From a virus: a DNA stretch of 25,839 nt. This document shows positions 1 through 5,829 of this stretch, piece after piece. Under the pieces are notes generated by a model. That model was not told the DNA's origin, made no database searches, and saw only the letters and a program-made list of their open reading frames with translations. Location: positions 1 to 25,839 of IMG/VR virus record IMGVR_UViG_3300044639_000931; one strand, 5' to 3'. How positions within the stretch are numbered: position 1 is the stretch's first letter; each line of letters begins with the position of its first letter. The translations under genes were made by a program, and so were the position numbers.

Positions 1-859
1 TGACTAATTGAGTTTGATAAATATGTAGTTTGACATAGATAAGTTTTTTACCCTTATCAATTGACGTTTCGACTAATGTAGTTGGATCGTTTGAGAAACC
101 GTAATCCTGTCCGAATACAGAACCGTTATCATTGTTAAATTGTCCTACTCTCCAATTGTTATAAATAACTCCTTCGGCTTTATCTAACCAGCCACCTAAA
201 ATAGTATGTTTATATTTCTCAGGTCGTCTTTGTTTAATATCATTTATTTGATTTAAGAAACTTTCTGATAGGTTTTCAATATTATCTAGATAAGTCGTAT
301 GAATGTACGTTACATCATCTTTAATTACGTTTGTTCCTGCTTCTACTCCTTTATTTTCAAAGAATTTTTGATAAATAAAATGTTCTTTTGTCGCAGGATT
401 TAAGATAAGTATTACTCTATTGTCTTTTATCTTATTTCTAATTGAGAAATCAATCTTATCAAATGTTTCTTCATCTGTTAACTCCTCCGCTTCATCTAGT
501 ACCCAAGTTGTGACACCAGCTAAAGATTTTAAATTAGCCGTTTGTTGTCCAGAGCTTGTTTTTATTCCTTTAAATATTATTTTAGAACCTGTTTTAATAT
601 TAATTATTTCATCTTTGGTAATATGAAAATCGCTATACCTTTCTATAATTTCAATCTTTTCAATGAACTCTGGAATAATTGAAACGTGAGCCGAAGTAAG
701 TGTATAACGAGTAAATAATATAACGTGACCGACTTCATAAGTAAGTGCTAATAAAAAGCTATTTATTGAAAATGATTTTCCGCTTCCCCTTCCACCCGTG
801 ACTACAAAGTATCTACTATCTGAAAACAGCCCGTTATATTTATTGCTTAATTCTAACAA
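1..859 (-). CDS. terL: Terminase large subunit, N-terminal 286 residues (truncated by window edge)
   Basis: This is the ATPase/nuclease motor that packages DNA into the prohead. The reading frame runs off the left edge. The visible part has a Walker A P-loop GGRGSGKS at about residues 22-29, a Walker B strand TWVLDEAEE with the acidic pair at about 122-123, and a coupling-type LNPAT motif near 154. The RNase H-like nuclease domain opens with GQDYGFSNDPTTL, whose Asp at about 252 would be the first metal ligand. The frame is closed by a stop just upstream of the start, and the best start I can find is a TTG at 857-859, overlapping the TerS gene by 20 bases; no ATG is available before the P-loop. 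The family is clear; the exact start is inferred. Confidence 0.93.
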   Translation of the reverse strand, partial: MLELSNKYNGLFSDSRYFVVTGGRGSGKSFSINSFLLALTYEVGHVILFTRYTLTSAHVSIIPEFIEKIEIIERYSDFHITKDEIINIKTGSKIIFKGIKTSSGQQTANLKSLAGVTTWVLDEAEELTDEETFDKIDFSIRNKIKDNRVILILNPATKEHFIYQKFFENKGVEAGTNVIKDDVTYIHTTYLDNIENLSESFLNQINDIKQRRPEKYKHTILGGWLDKAEGVIYNNWRVGQFNNDNGSVFGQDYGFSNDPTTLVETSIDKGKKLIYVKLHIYQTQLV

Positions 860-1115
860 TATCTTTTATATTGAAATCGTTTAGTGTTAATGTTTGCTCA
901 ACTGTTTCTTTTGGTTTACCAAATATATGTTCTGAAATAAATATCTTACCACGTTCAAAAGTAAGCAAATCCTTAGCAAGTTCAATTCTCGCTTCTTCAT
1001 CTGTTTCAACATTCTTAACTTGTTTAATTGCAGCAATAAAAATAGCGTTTGTTTTTTGCTCATCTGCTACTGCTTTTCTACCTGCTCCTGGGGTTGCCCC
1101 TCCTTTACCTGCCAT
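840..1115 (-). CDS. terS: Probable terminase small subunit
   Basis: This 91-residue protein directly precedes and overlaps the large terminase gene. It begins with the Gly/Ala-rich MAGKGGATPGAGRK stretch, a common start for Bacteroidetes phage small terminases and similar DNA-binding proteins. The middle is helical and acidic, and the tail carries FGKPKETVEQ, a phrase common before the oligomerisation region of TerS proteins. In the family TerS recognises the packaging site and recruits TerL. The assignment rests on position, size and these phrases, as there is no catalytic motif to check. Confidence 0.72.
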   Translation of the reverse strand: MAGKGGATPGAGRKAVADEQKTNAIFIAAIKQVKNVETDEEARIELAKDLLTFERGKIFISEHIFGKPKETVEQTLTLNDFNIKDIVRIKQ

Positions 1116-1134
1116 TGAAAAAAGTATTGATTAT

Positions 1135-1365
1135 TCAATTGTTATCTAAAACCTTTTTAAGCTCTTTTATTAAATCTCTCCAACAACTACCACACATTGT
1201 CGGTTGTTCGTTCTTAGAAAACACTCTATTGAATATCTGAACTAATCTAAGTTGTTCTAAAGGTGAAGCTTCCTCACTTAAAAAAGCATCGTTTAAAAAT
1301 TCAATCTCATTTAATTCTAAAGGCAAATGGTTTGCCACTTCTAATTTACATTTTTTCTTTGCCAT
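1135..1365 (-). CDS. Small phage protein with CxxC motif, unknown function
   Basis: This 76-residue protein lies between the sigma factor and TerS genes, 3 bases downstream of the sigma-factor stop. It starts with a basic MAKKKCK and ends with a helical segment that follows PTMCGSCWRDLIKEL. The CGSC pair (about residues 57-60) could bind a metal or be redox active, but with only one further Cys near the N-terminus a full zinc site is doubtful. The position suggests a role tied to packaging or late-gene switching, but I recognise no family. Confidence 0.6.
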   Translation of the reverse strand: MAKKKCKLEVANHLPLELNEIEFLNDAFLSEEASPLEQLRLVQIFNRVFSKNEQPTMCGSCWRDLIKELKKVLDNN

Positions 1366-1368
1366 CTG

Positions 1369-1881
1369 TTATATTCTTTCGTAATCTTTGTTAATATAAT
1401 CTATATAGTCCTCTTCAATCTCAATTCTTATTTTCTCTTTAGTTTTCTTCAATGAACGTAAAACAGTTGAAGGAGCTATATTAAATTTCTTTGCTATTTT
1501 TCTCATCGATAAACCTTTCACAAAGTAGTTATTCAATATTATAACGTCTGAATAGTGTGTTTTGTATTTAACGGCTTCAATCTTAGTGTTTATTTTTGTA
1601 AAAGAATCAAACTCGTTAATATCAAATTCATCATTTACAAGCTCTCTAACGTCATCAATTGATATTGTTGTAATCTTATTCTCTAATCTAAGTTTATCGA
1701 AGTAGATTGAACGTAAAGTTAACCAAATGTAAGCGGAGTTAATCTCTTTGTTTATCTTATTATCGTAAACTTTTAAATACATATCCTGGACAATATCTTC
1801 TGATGTTTCTCCAGCACCAAATGAACGAGCTATTGATACCCATTGCTTATGATTTTCTACTAGTTTGTTTAGTTGTTTCAA
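1369..1881 (-). CDS. Phage-encoded RNA polymerase sigma factor, ECF-like
   Basis: The 170-residue protein has the two-domain layout of an ECF-type sigma-70 factor. A region 2-like segment with SEDIVQDMYLKVYDN (about residues 27-41) and aromatic/basic YIWLTLRSIYFDKLR (51-65) would bind core polymerase and the -10 element. A linker follows, then a region 4 helix-turn-helix GLSMRKIAKKFNIAPSTVL (about 123-141), with basic residues after it, for -35 recognition. It overlaps the upstream 70-residue gene by ATGA and sits at the distal end of the early transcription direction, just before the terminase genes. That suits a switch to late transcription. Candidate target sites are the CGTTAA elements before three late genes; that link is inference. 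An alternative is a sigma-like DNA-binding activator. Confidence 0.8.
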   Translation of the reverse strand: MKQLNKLVENHKQWVSIARSFGAGETSEDIVQDMYLKVYDNKINKEINSAYIWLTLRSIYFDKLRLENKITTISIDDVRELVNDEFDINEFDSFTKINTKIEAVKYKTHYSDVIILNNYFVKGLSMRKIAKKFNIAPSTVLRSLKKTKEKIRIEIEEDYIDYINKDYERI

Positions 1882-2090
1882 AGTATTAGTGTCATTTGTT
1901 TATTAAACATTGCATCTACAACAGTTTGACAACCGTATCTTTTAACCGCTAAGTCTATAAAGTAAGGCTCTTTTCTTACTCTATAATTTGACTTTACAAT
2001 AGGCAAAGGCTCGATTAGAATACCATCTACAAACGTAGCTTTGATATTTCGAAGCTTACAATACTGCTCTAATTTTTCTAGTTGTAACAT
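1878..2090 (-). CDS. Small phage protein, unknown function
   Basis: This 70-residue protein ends with its stop codon overlapping the ATG of the sigma-factor gene (ATGA), so the two are probably translated in a coupled way. The sequence is mixed basic and hydrophobic with no signal peptide, membrane helix or metal motif. The N-terminal part (LEKLEQYCKLRNIKATFVDGI) reads like a small helix-strand fold. No family recognised. The coupling suggests it could modulate or accompany the sigma factor. Confidence 0.55.
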   Translation of the reverse strand: MLQLEKLEQYCKLRNIKATFVDGILIEPLPIVKSNYRVRKEPYFIDLAVKRYGCQTVVDAMFNKQMTLIL

Positions 2091-2176
2091 ATCTTATGAT
2101 AAAGATAATAATATTTTTCACATCTGATGTTTTCGTAAACGATTATTTCAAACCATTCAAAAAGTTCTTTTGTCAT
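2078..2176 (-). CDS. Very small gene (32 residues), unknown function
   Basis: A 32-codon frame fills the gap between two annotated genes. Its ATG overlaps the stop of the upstream 60-residue gene as ATGA (positions 2173-2176), and its 3' end overlaps the next gene's start by 13 bases. The product, starting MTKELFEWFEIIVYEN and ending in a Tyr-rich YYYLYHKICYN, is aromatic and slightly amphipathic. The support is positional: the exact stop/start overlap and the otherwise empty gap. No homology can be claimed. Confidence 0.45.
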   Translation of the reverse strand: MTKELFEWFEIIVYENIRCEKYYYLYHKICYN

Positions 2177-2355
2177 TTGTATGTTTTAAATTGTGAATAC
2201 TCTCTAACTATGTAGATAACGAACTCGTGCATAAATACGCTACTACCTTCTGACTTGTACCATTCGCTTGTTGTTCGGTGCAAGTCTTGTATTCGTCCGT
2301 ACTTTGTAATTATATTTCTACGATTTGGTAAATCTAAAATGGGCTGTATTAACAT
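2173..2355 (-). CDS. Small phage protein, unknown function
   Basis: This 60-residue protein overlaps the gene upstream by 7 bases and the 32-residue gene downstream by ATGA. It has an Arg-rich front half (NRRNIITKYGRIQDLHRTT) followed by a hydrophobic FMHEFVIYIVREYSQF stretch too short and charged for a firm membrane call. No family recognised. It belongs to a tight run of very small genes between the resolvase and the sigma factor. Confidence 0.5.
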   Translation of the reverse strand: MLIQPILDLPNRRNIITKYGRIQDLHRTTSEWYKSEGSSVFMHEFVIYIVREYSQFKTYK

Positions 2356-2711
2356 AACTTATTTTCTTTTAACCATAAATCAATAACTACTTTGGACTTG
2401 TTTAAATCACTTTCAAACTCCCCTTTCTTTTCTGAACGTTCTAATCGTTTAACAATGTCAAATAAATAAGCATTCCAACCTCGCTCTTTTGCAATCTTAT
2501 ATAAAGTTCCATTATCATTGTTATAATGTTTAGGTATGTCCGTATTACAATTACTAGATATATCAAATGAACTTGTACTCCAATAGTCAATCTTACCCAC
2601 CTTATGATAATCATCTGATACAAGGACTTGACCTTTAATTATATGTTCGTCCATTTCTGACACTTGTATTATTAAACTTGTTGTTTTACTTTCTGCAATA
2701 GTATTTTTCAT
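2349..2711 (-). CDS. Hypothetical phage protein (120 residues)
   Basis: The protein starts with a beta-rich section (residues about 10-60, with KTTSLIIQVSEMDEHIIKG and a YWSTSSFDIS strand) and ends in a charged helical region containing RLERSEKKGEFESDL. No catalytic motif, signal peptide or metal cluster is visible. Its ATG overlaps the stop of the 35-residue gene upstream (ATGA). It is cytosolic by composition; I do not recognise the family. Confidence 0.6.
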   Translation of the reverse strand: MKNTIAESKTTSLIIQVSEMDEHIIKGQVLVSDDYHKVGKIDYWSTSSFDISSNCNTDIPKHYNNDNGTLYKIAKERGWNAYLFDIVKRLERSEKKGEFESDLNKSKVVIDLWLKENKLC

Positions 2712-2815
2712 CTTTGTTCTAAATAAATCTTAATCATTTTTTCAATTGACTTATCGATATGTTTCTCACCGTTTTCACGAAACCACATAAAGAAATAAAA
2801 TAGTTCCTTTTCCAT
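2708..2815 (-). CDS. Very small gene (35 residues), unknown function
   Basis: A 35-codon frame starting MEKELFYFFMWFRENG lies in the gap between the 120-residue gene and the HELGH-motif gene. It starts at a TAATG overlap with the gene upstream (2813-2817) and ends at an ATGA overlap with the gene downstream (2708-2711). Being coupled at both ends is strong positional evidence for translation. The N-terminal third is aromatic and the rest is basic and helical. Confidence 0.55.
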   Translation of the reverse strand: MEKELFYFFMWFRENGEKHIDKSIEKMIKIYLEQR

Positions 2816-2988
2816 TATTTTAAATCGTCTAAGTAACCATTAACACAATTTGTAAAATTATGCCCTAATTCGTGAGATAAAGTAATTAACTCAACTCCAA
2901 ACTTACCTATTGCATCAATCTGTAAATATGGATCACGTAATTCAATAGCTTCTTTTAATTTCTCTAATTGTAATTCTAATTCTTTCAT
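2815..2988 (-). CDS. Small protein (57 residues) with an HELGH motif
   Basis: A 57-codon frame begins MKELELQLEKLKEAIEL, an amphipathic helix. At residues 39-43 it carries HELGH, which fits the HExxH zinc-metallopeptidase signature. The protein is far shorter than any normal metallopeptidase and I see no third zinc ligand with the usual spacing, so the match may be chance. The stop overlaps the next ATG (TAATG) and the start lies 31 bases after the resolvase stop. A nearby gene (3346-3645) has a similar EQELGH phrase without the first His. Confidence 0.55.
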   Translation of the reverse strand: MKELELQLEKLKEAIELRDPYLQIDAIGKFGVELITLSHELGHNFTNCVNGYLDDLK

Positions 2989-3019
2989 AATTCTATTTTT
3001 AAATTTTCAGCTAATATAA

Positions 3020-3346
3020 CTATTTTTTTTCAATCAAATCAAATTTGATAAATTCTTTTCCTTTCTCAACTATAAATTTTTGTGCTTCAATCTGATAAAC
3101 GTCTCTATCATTAAAATCATATTTTACAGTCAAACAATCCTGAAATACTTTAATACAATTATCTAAGTCTTGAAGTTTAGAAGATAAGCCAAATTCTAAT
3201 ATTAGTTTATACGGTGGTCTACCTATGAACTTAATCGGTAACTGGCTTAAAACTTCTTTTACATAGTCTTTATGTACTTGATTTTTAAATCGTTTACCTT
3301 GATAGCAACTATTAACCGATAATGCTTTTATATTTATTTGTTCCAT
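3020..3346 (-). CDS. RusA-like Holliday-junction resolvase
   Basis: This 108-residue protein matches the RusA fold in length and key residues. KLQDLDNCIKVFQD carries the DxDNxxK signature (Asp60, Asp62, Asn63, Lys66), followed about 18-20 residues later by the further acidic cluster NDRD (80-82). In RusA, Asp70, Asp72, Lys76 and Asp91 are spaced the same way. RusA enzymes cut Holliday junctions symmetrically; phages use them to resolve branched replication or recombination products before packaging. It overlaps the upstream gene by TAATG and follows the replication genes. The family call is firm; actual activity is inferred. Confidence 0.85.
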   Translation of the reverse strand: MEQINIKALSVNSCYQGKRFKNQVHKDYVKEVLSQLPIKFIGRPPYKLILEFGLSSKLQDLDNCIKVFQDCLTVKYDFNDRDVYQIEAQKFIVEKGKEFIKFDLIEKK

Positions 3347-3645
3347 TATAAATCTTTTATAGTTTGTCTAATTTCTTCACCTAAAATTTGTCTAACTCTA
3401 TATTTTAAACCTCTTAAATGTTCATTTTGTTCCTGTATTTTTTGTCTATTCCTTCTAATACTTTCGGCATTCGTCAATACATTTGAGTGTGCAAATAGAT
3501 TTAAAAATAGTTCCGCTGATAAATTTATCATTTCGTGTCCTAGCTCTTGCTCCCAGAATATAGAAATTAATTCACTATCGTTGTCCCTTGTTGATGGAAC
3601 TAATTCTAAAATACTTCTTACTTTTTGTTTAATATCTTTTTTCAT
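3346..3645 (-). CDS. Conserved phage protein of unknown function, SIRRxRQK type
   Basis: This 99-residue protein has the layout of a widespread phage family I cannot name. An N-terminal helix is followed by an STRDNDSELISIFWEQEL segment (about 18-35). The C-terminal ESIRRNRQKIQEQNEHLRG (about 62-80) is the phrase such proteins share. The Arg/Gln-rich tail suggests nucleic-acid contact. It overlaps neighbours on both sides (TAATG downstream, ATGA upstream) and belongs to the replication/recombination block. The EQELGH phrase at 32-37 resembles the HELGH of the 57-residue protein but lacks the first His. Confidence 0.65.
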   Translation of the reverse strand: MKKDIKQKVRSILELVPSTRDNDSELISIFWEQELGHEMINLSAELFLNLFAHSNVLTNAESIRRNRQKIQEQNEHLRGLKYRVRQILGEEIRQTIKDL

Positions 3646-3929
3646 ATCATTTTTATTAGTTCTTCGTTCTTTTTAATCTGATTATTTGTTTCTGTTTTTG
3701 CTAGTAACCAAAGTTTCTCCAAATCAAAACTTCTTTGTCTTGAAATATTATATTCCATCTCTAACTTTTTAATCGTTTCTAAGCAATATTTTAAATCGTT
3801 TGATATTTCTACTAGTCCAACCTTTTTAAATTCACTAGTCGTGCTTAAATTAGCCTTTACAATCATTTTACTCATCGTTAATAAAAGATTTGTTTTTGAA
3901 ACGCTAATCATTAAATCTATTTTATCCAT
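3642..3929 (-). CDS. Coiled-coil phage protein, unknown function
   Basis: This 95-residue protein is almost entirely helical by composition. Heptad-like Leu/Ile spacing runs through LKYCLETIKKLEMEY and the C-terminal FDLEKLWLLAKTETNNQIKKN. No catalytic motif is present. It is coupled to the ATPase gene upstream by TAATG and to the 99-residue gene downstream by ATGA, so it is likely made together with the replication ATPase. A loader or accessory subunit is possible but not shown. Confidence 0.6.
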   Translation of the reverse strand: MDKIDLMISVSKTNLLLTMSKMIVKANLSTTSEFKKVGLVEISNDLKYCLETIKKLEMEYNISRQRSFDLEKLWLLAKTETNNQIKKNEELIKMI

Positions 3930-4825
3930 TAAAAATCTGTATTTGGTTGAATTGCTTCGTTAGTAATAATTATATTTTTTCTTTTTATGCAGTCAATACC
4001 ACCAACTTTAAACCCTAATCCTTTGTTATAATCTAAAAGAACTGGACTATTTAATTTTGTTGGCATTCCACCCGTATCGGTATCTTTCACCTTTACAACT
4101 TCGCACATTGTTAAGTTCCACATATCTGGGTGCTGTGTCATTCTATGTATTACAATAAAGTCATCAGCTTTATTCGCAAATGCTTTTCCACCTTCAATAT
4201 CACTCTTTAAAGGTGGCATAACATGACCAGCCCAAGCATGCTTTTCAGGGAATATTGCTGAACGTCTACCACTTGCAGAACTTGGGTGAGTATTTACATA
4301 AATTGTTTTTCCTGTTTTTGTAAAATGTTTTAAATCATTTAGTACATCATAATTACTAGAATAACTCATTGCAGTTTTTAAACCATTAAAAGGGTCTATA
4401 AGATAATTATCAGTATCAGAACCATGAAAAACATTTAATAATTCATCTGGAGTATATCTTTTTTGATTATCCACAAATTTAAAATAGTGTTCCATTTTCA
4501 TTTCTCCCTTTCTTAATTCTGTTGGTGTTAAATCTTTGAAAGGTTTACCAGCATACATCTGAATTAAATCTCTCATTACCTTACCTTGGTAGTTTTCGTC
4601 CATAAATAAAGTAAATGTTAAATCGTATTGACTTGCTAAAGCTAAAAAGTACCATTCCATAAAATAAGTTTTACCAACGTTATCGTGTCCTAGAATTATA
4701 TTTAATTGCCCTGTTTTCCAAGTTAAATGATCATCTAAATAACAACCTATTCCTTTACCAAATTGAATTTTACCATTTAAATAGTCGTGTAAATAGTCTG
4801 TGCTATGTCCTGAAGGTAGTATCAT
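3929..4825 (-). CDS. RecA/DnaB-like ATPase, probable replicative helicase
   Basis: The 298-residue protein is a single RecA-fold ATPase. GQLNIILGHDNVGKTYFMEW gives the Walker A loop GHDNVGKT at residues 46-53, and YLIDPFNGL at 141-149 gives Walker B. Between them lies FTLFMDENYQGKVMRDLIQMYAG, the region that holds the catalytic acidic residue in DnaB/RepA enzymes. TIYVNTHPSS further on is the sensor-type strand. There is no N-terminal DnaB domain or primase fused, so it resembles the short RepA/AAA_25-type phage helicases. It overlaps the initiator gene upstream by ATGA, the usual initiator-helicase pairing. Role: unwinding at the phage origin; a RecA-like recombinase is the less likely alternative. 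Confidence 0.82.
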   Translation of the reverse strand: MILPSGHSTDYLHDYLNGKIQFGKGIGCYLDDHLTWKTGQLNIILGHDNVGKTYFMEWYFLALASQYDLTFTLFMDENYQGKVMRDLIQMYAGKPFKDLTPTELRKGEMKMEHYFKFVDNQKRYTPDELLNVFHGSDTDNYLIDPFNGLKTAMSYSSNYDVLNDLKHFTKTGKTIYVNTHPSSASGRRSAIFPEKHAWAGHVMPPLKSDIEGGKAFANKADDFIVIHRMTQHPDMWNLTMCEVVKVKDTDTGGMPTKLNSPVLLDYNKGLGFKVGGIDCIKRKNIIITNEAIQPNTDF

Positions 4826-5478
4826 AATAATTTATTTGCGTTAACTTGTTTCATAACATTTGCAACGTACTCATCTTCGTTACTTAATTTTGTTTCTATG
4901 GTTTTTAAAGAATATTTATCTAATGTTTGTGAACGAGATATAAATTCAGGTGTACAATATTGATAACCGTTATCTTTATGGTATTGATTTTCTTTTAAAT
5001 TATCAATACAGTTTTTAATATCCTCTATTTCATATCCTTCTTTTATTCTAGATTTATATTTAGCTTTTATATTATCATTTACTTTTAAAAAGTTTCTTCC
5101 AAATGAATTATTAATGTATTTAAGTAAACGATCAAAGTCGATAGGCTTTGCAATAGTGTATTCTACTTTCTCTTTCTCTTTCTCTTTTACTTGTTCTTGT
5201 ACCGAAGGGGCTACCTCACCCCCTAGCGTAGGGTCTACCTTACCCCCATTAATAGGGTTAAATTTTTCATTTTTTGTTTTGTCATAATATCCTTTAATTT
5301 GAGCATTAATAGAGTGTTTTTGAGATAGATAAGCAAATTTTGCCATACCATTTAAATTTGGTTCTATATTTTCAAATTGCTTATTCATTATAGCATCATA
5401 AAAATTCAACCTATCTTTGTCGCTTAACTCATTAGCTATGTCATAATAGCTTCTAAAAAAATTTATTGCCTTTCTCAT
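4822..5478 (-). CDS. Replication initiator (DUF6291-like N-terminus, Phg_2220_C-like C-terminus)
   Basis: The 218-residue protein has two parts and a low-complexity linker. Residues 1-70 (INFFRSYYDIANELSDKDRLNFYDAIMNKQFE and after) match the DUF6291-type winged-helix front end of phage replication proteins. Residues about 112-190, with LLKYINNSFGRNFLKV, SRIKEGYEIEDIKNCIDN and a TPEFISR segment, match the conserved phage replication C-terminal domain (Phg_2220_C type). The linker (about 75-110) is encoded by two 24-bp direct repeats, which are much more GC-rich than their surroundings and may be origin repeats, as in many phage initiator genes. It is followed directly by the helicase gene. Family assignment is from memory of sequence phrases. 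Confidence 0.78.
   Translation of the reverse strand: MRKAINFFRSYYDIANELSDKDRLNFYDAIMNKQFENIEPNLNGMAKFAYLSQKHSINAQIKGYYDKTKNEKFNPINGGKVDPTLGGEVAPSVQEQVKEKEKEKVEYTIAKPIDFDRLLKYINNSFGRNFLKVNDNIKAKYKSRIKEGYEIEDIKNCIDNLKENQYHKDNGYQYCTPEFISRSQTLDKYSLKTIETKLSNEDEYVANVMKQVNANKLL
5200..5247 (+). repeat. Two tandem 24-bp direct repeats inside the initiator gene (possible origin iterons)
   Basis: Positions 5200-5223 and 5224-5247 are adjacent 24-mers identical at 20 of 24 positions, sharing the core CTACCT and a terminal ACCCCC. They encode GGKVDPTL and GGEVAPSV in the linker of the initiator. They form a GC-rich island in an AT-rich gene, next to a polypyrimidine run at 5168-5189. In many phages the initiator binds repeats inside its own gene; that role here is inference. 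Confidence 0.6.
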
Positions 5479-5480
5479 AA

Positions 5481-5681
5481 CTATTTCATTTCTTTATGAA
5501 GTAAATGTAAAGCTCCAATTAAATGGTACATTTCCTTTTTATTTAAAAGAATTTCATTCCATTCACAATCTATTTTTCTTACTGAAAAACTAATATATTC
5601 CCCACTGTAAATTTTATCACTTTCTGAATTGATTAATTCAATTTCTAATTCTTTTAATGCCCTGTTAAACTTGTAAATCAT
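5481..5681 (-). CDS. Small phage protein (66 residues), unknown function
   Basis: I start this gene at the ATG at 5679-5681 (MIYKFNRALKELEIEL). The frame is open further up to a GTG at 5735 or an ATG at 5723. Those extensions would translate the terminator hairpin and its U-tract into a false hydrophobic stretch (FFIYLIIYF). The product is acidic-basic mixed, with a beta-rich middle (IYSGEYISFSVRKIDCEWNEI) and a helical end. It lies between the structured RNA at 5703-5807 and the initiator gene, 2 bases before the latter's ATG. No family recognised; the position suggests a replication accessory role. Confidence 0.55.
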   Translation of the reverse strand: MIYKFNRALKELEIELINSESDKIYSGEYISFSVRKIDCEWNEILLNKKEMYHLIGALHLLHKEMK

Positions 5682-5702
5682 AAAATAAATTATTAAATAA
5701 AT

Positions 5703-5758
5703 AAAAAAAGCCCTGTAAATCATTAAGGGTCTCACTTCTTAATTCATTACAAGGCTTT
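5703..5758 (-). terminator. Rho-independent terminator (hairpin 2 of the small RNA)
   Basis: Stem arms lie at 5747-5758 and 5707-5718, 12 bp with one G-U pair, with a short second stem above (5738-5742 with 5723-5727). A T-tract of seven follows at 5709-5703 in the minus direction. It would stop transcripts from the lipoprotein operon and from the promoter at 5800-5829 before the replication genes, unless an alternative fold of the complementary loops relieves it. Confidence 0.75.
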
Positions 5759-5797
5759 AAATTCCTTTTGTTACTATGGTGTGAGACCGTAACTATG
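5703..5797 (-). ncRNA. Candidate structured small RNA / attenuator with two loop-complementary hairpins
   Basis: Read on the minus strand, hairpin 1 (5793-5770) pairs GTTAC with GTAAC and, inside, GGT with ACC, leaving a CTCAC loop. Hairpin 2 (5758-5707) has a 12-bp outer stem with one G-U pair, a UGAA/UGAU internal loop able to form tandem G-A pairs, a 5-bp TTAAG/CTTAA stem and a 10-base loop containing GTGAGACC. The two loops are complementary (CUCAC with GUGAG, extendable to GGUCUCAC with GUGAGACC, 8 bp), so a kissing or pseudoknot fold is possible. Hairpin 2 runs straight into seven U residues, giving a terminator. A perfect host-type promoter ends 3 bases or so upstream, so a free RNA of about 90 nt is expected. 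Boundaries and function are inferred. Confidence 0.6.
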
Positions 5798-5799
5798 CA

Positions 5800-5829
5800 C
5801 AAATATATAAATAATTATTTAATTAACAA
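5800..5829 (-). promoter_or_regulatory. Host-type promoter (TTG-N19-TATATTTG) for the structured RNA
   Basis: On the minus strand TTG (5829-5827) is followed after 19 bases by TATATTTG (5807-5800), a perfect match to the Bacteroidetes -33/-7 TAnnTTTG promoter. The predicted start falls a few bases downstream, right at the beginning of hairpin 1. The -33 part lies inside the 3' end of the lipoprotein gene. Confidence 0.75.

Noticed and set aside
2441-2623. A second minus-strand frame inside the 120-residue gene
   Set aside because: It is fully nested in another frame of a longer, coupled gene, and its Ile/Met-rich product looks like out-of-frame translation.
420-4231. Plus-strand open frames, for example at 420-626, 871-1149, 1049-1240 and 3338-3676
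   Set aside because: They lie antisense to well supported minus-strand genes, have low-complexity Ser/Phe-rich products typical of reverse-strand translation of AT-rich DNA, and lack leaders of the type seen for real genes.
5682-5735. N-terminal extension of the 66-residue gene to a GTG or ATG upstream (hydrophobic FFIYLIIYF segment, apparent membrane helix)
   Set aside because: The extra residues are the translated terminator stem and U-tract; the downstream ATG gives a normal soluble protein.
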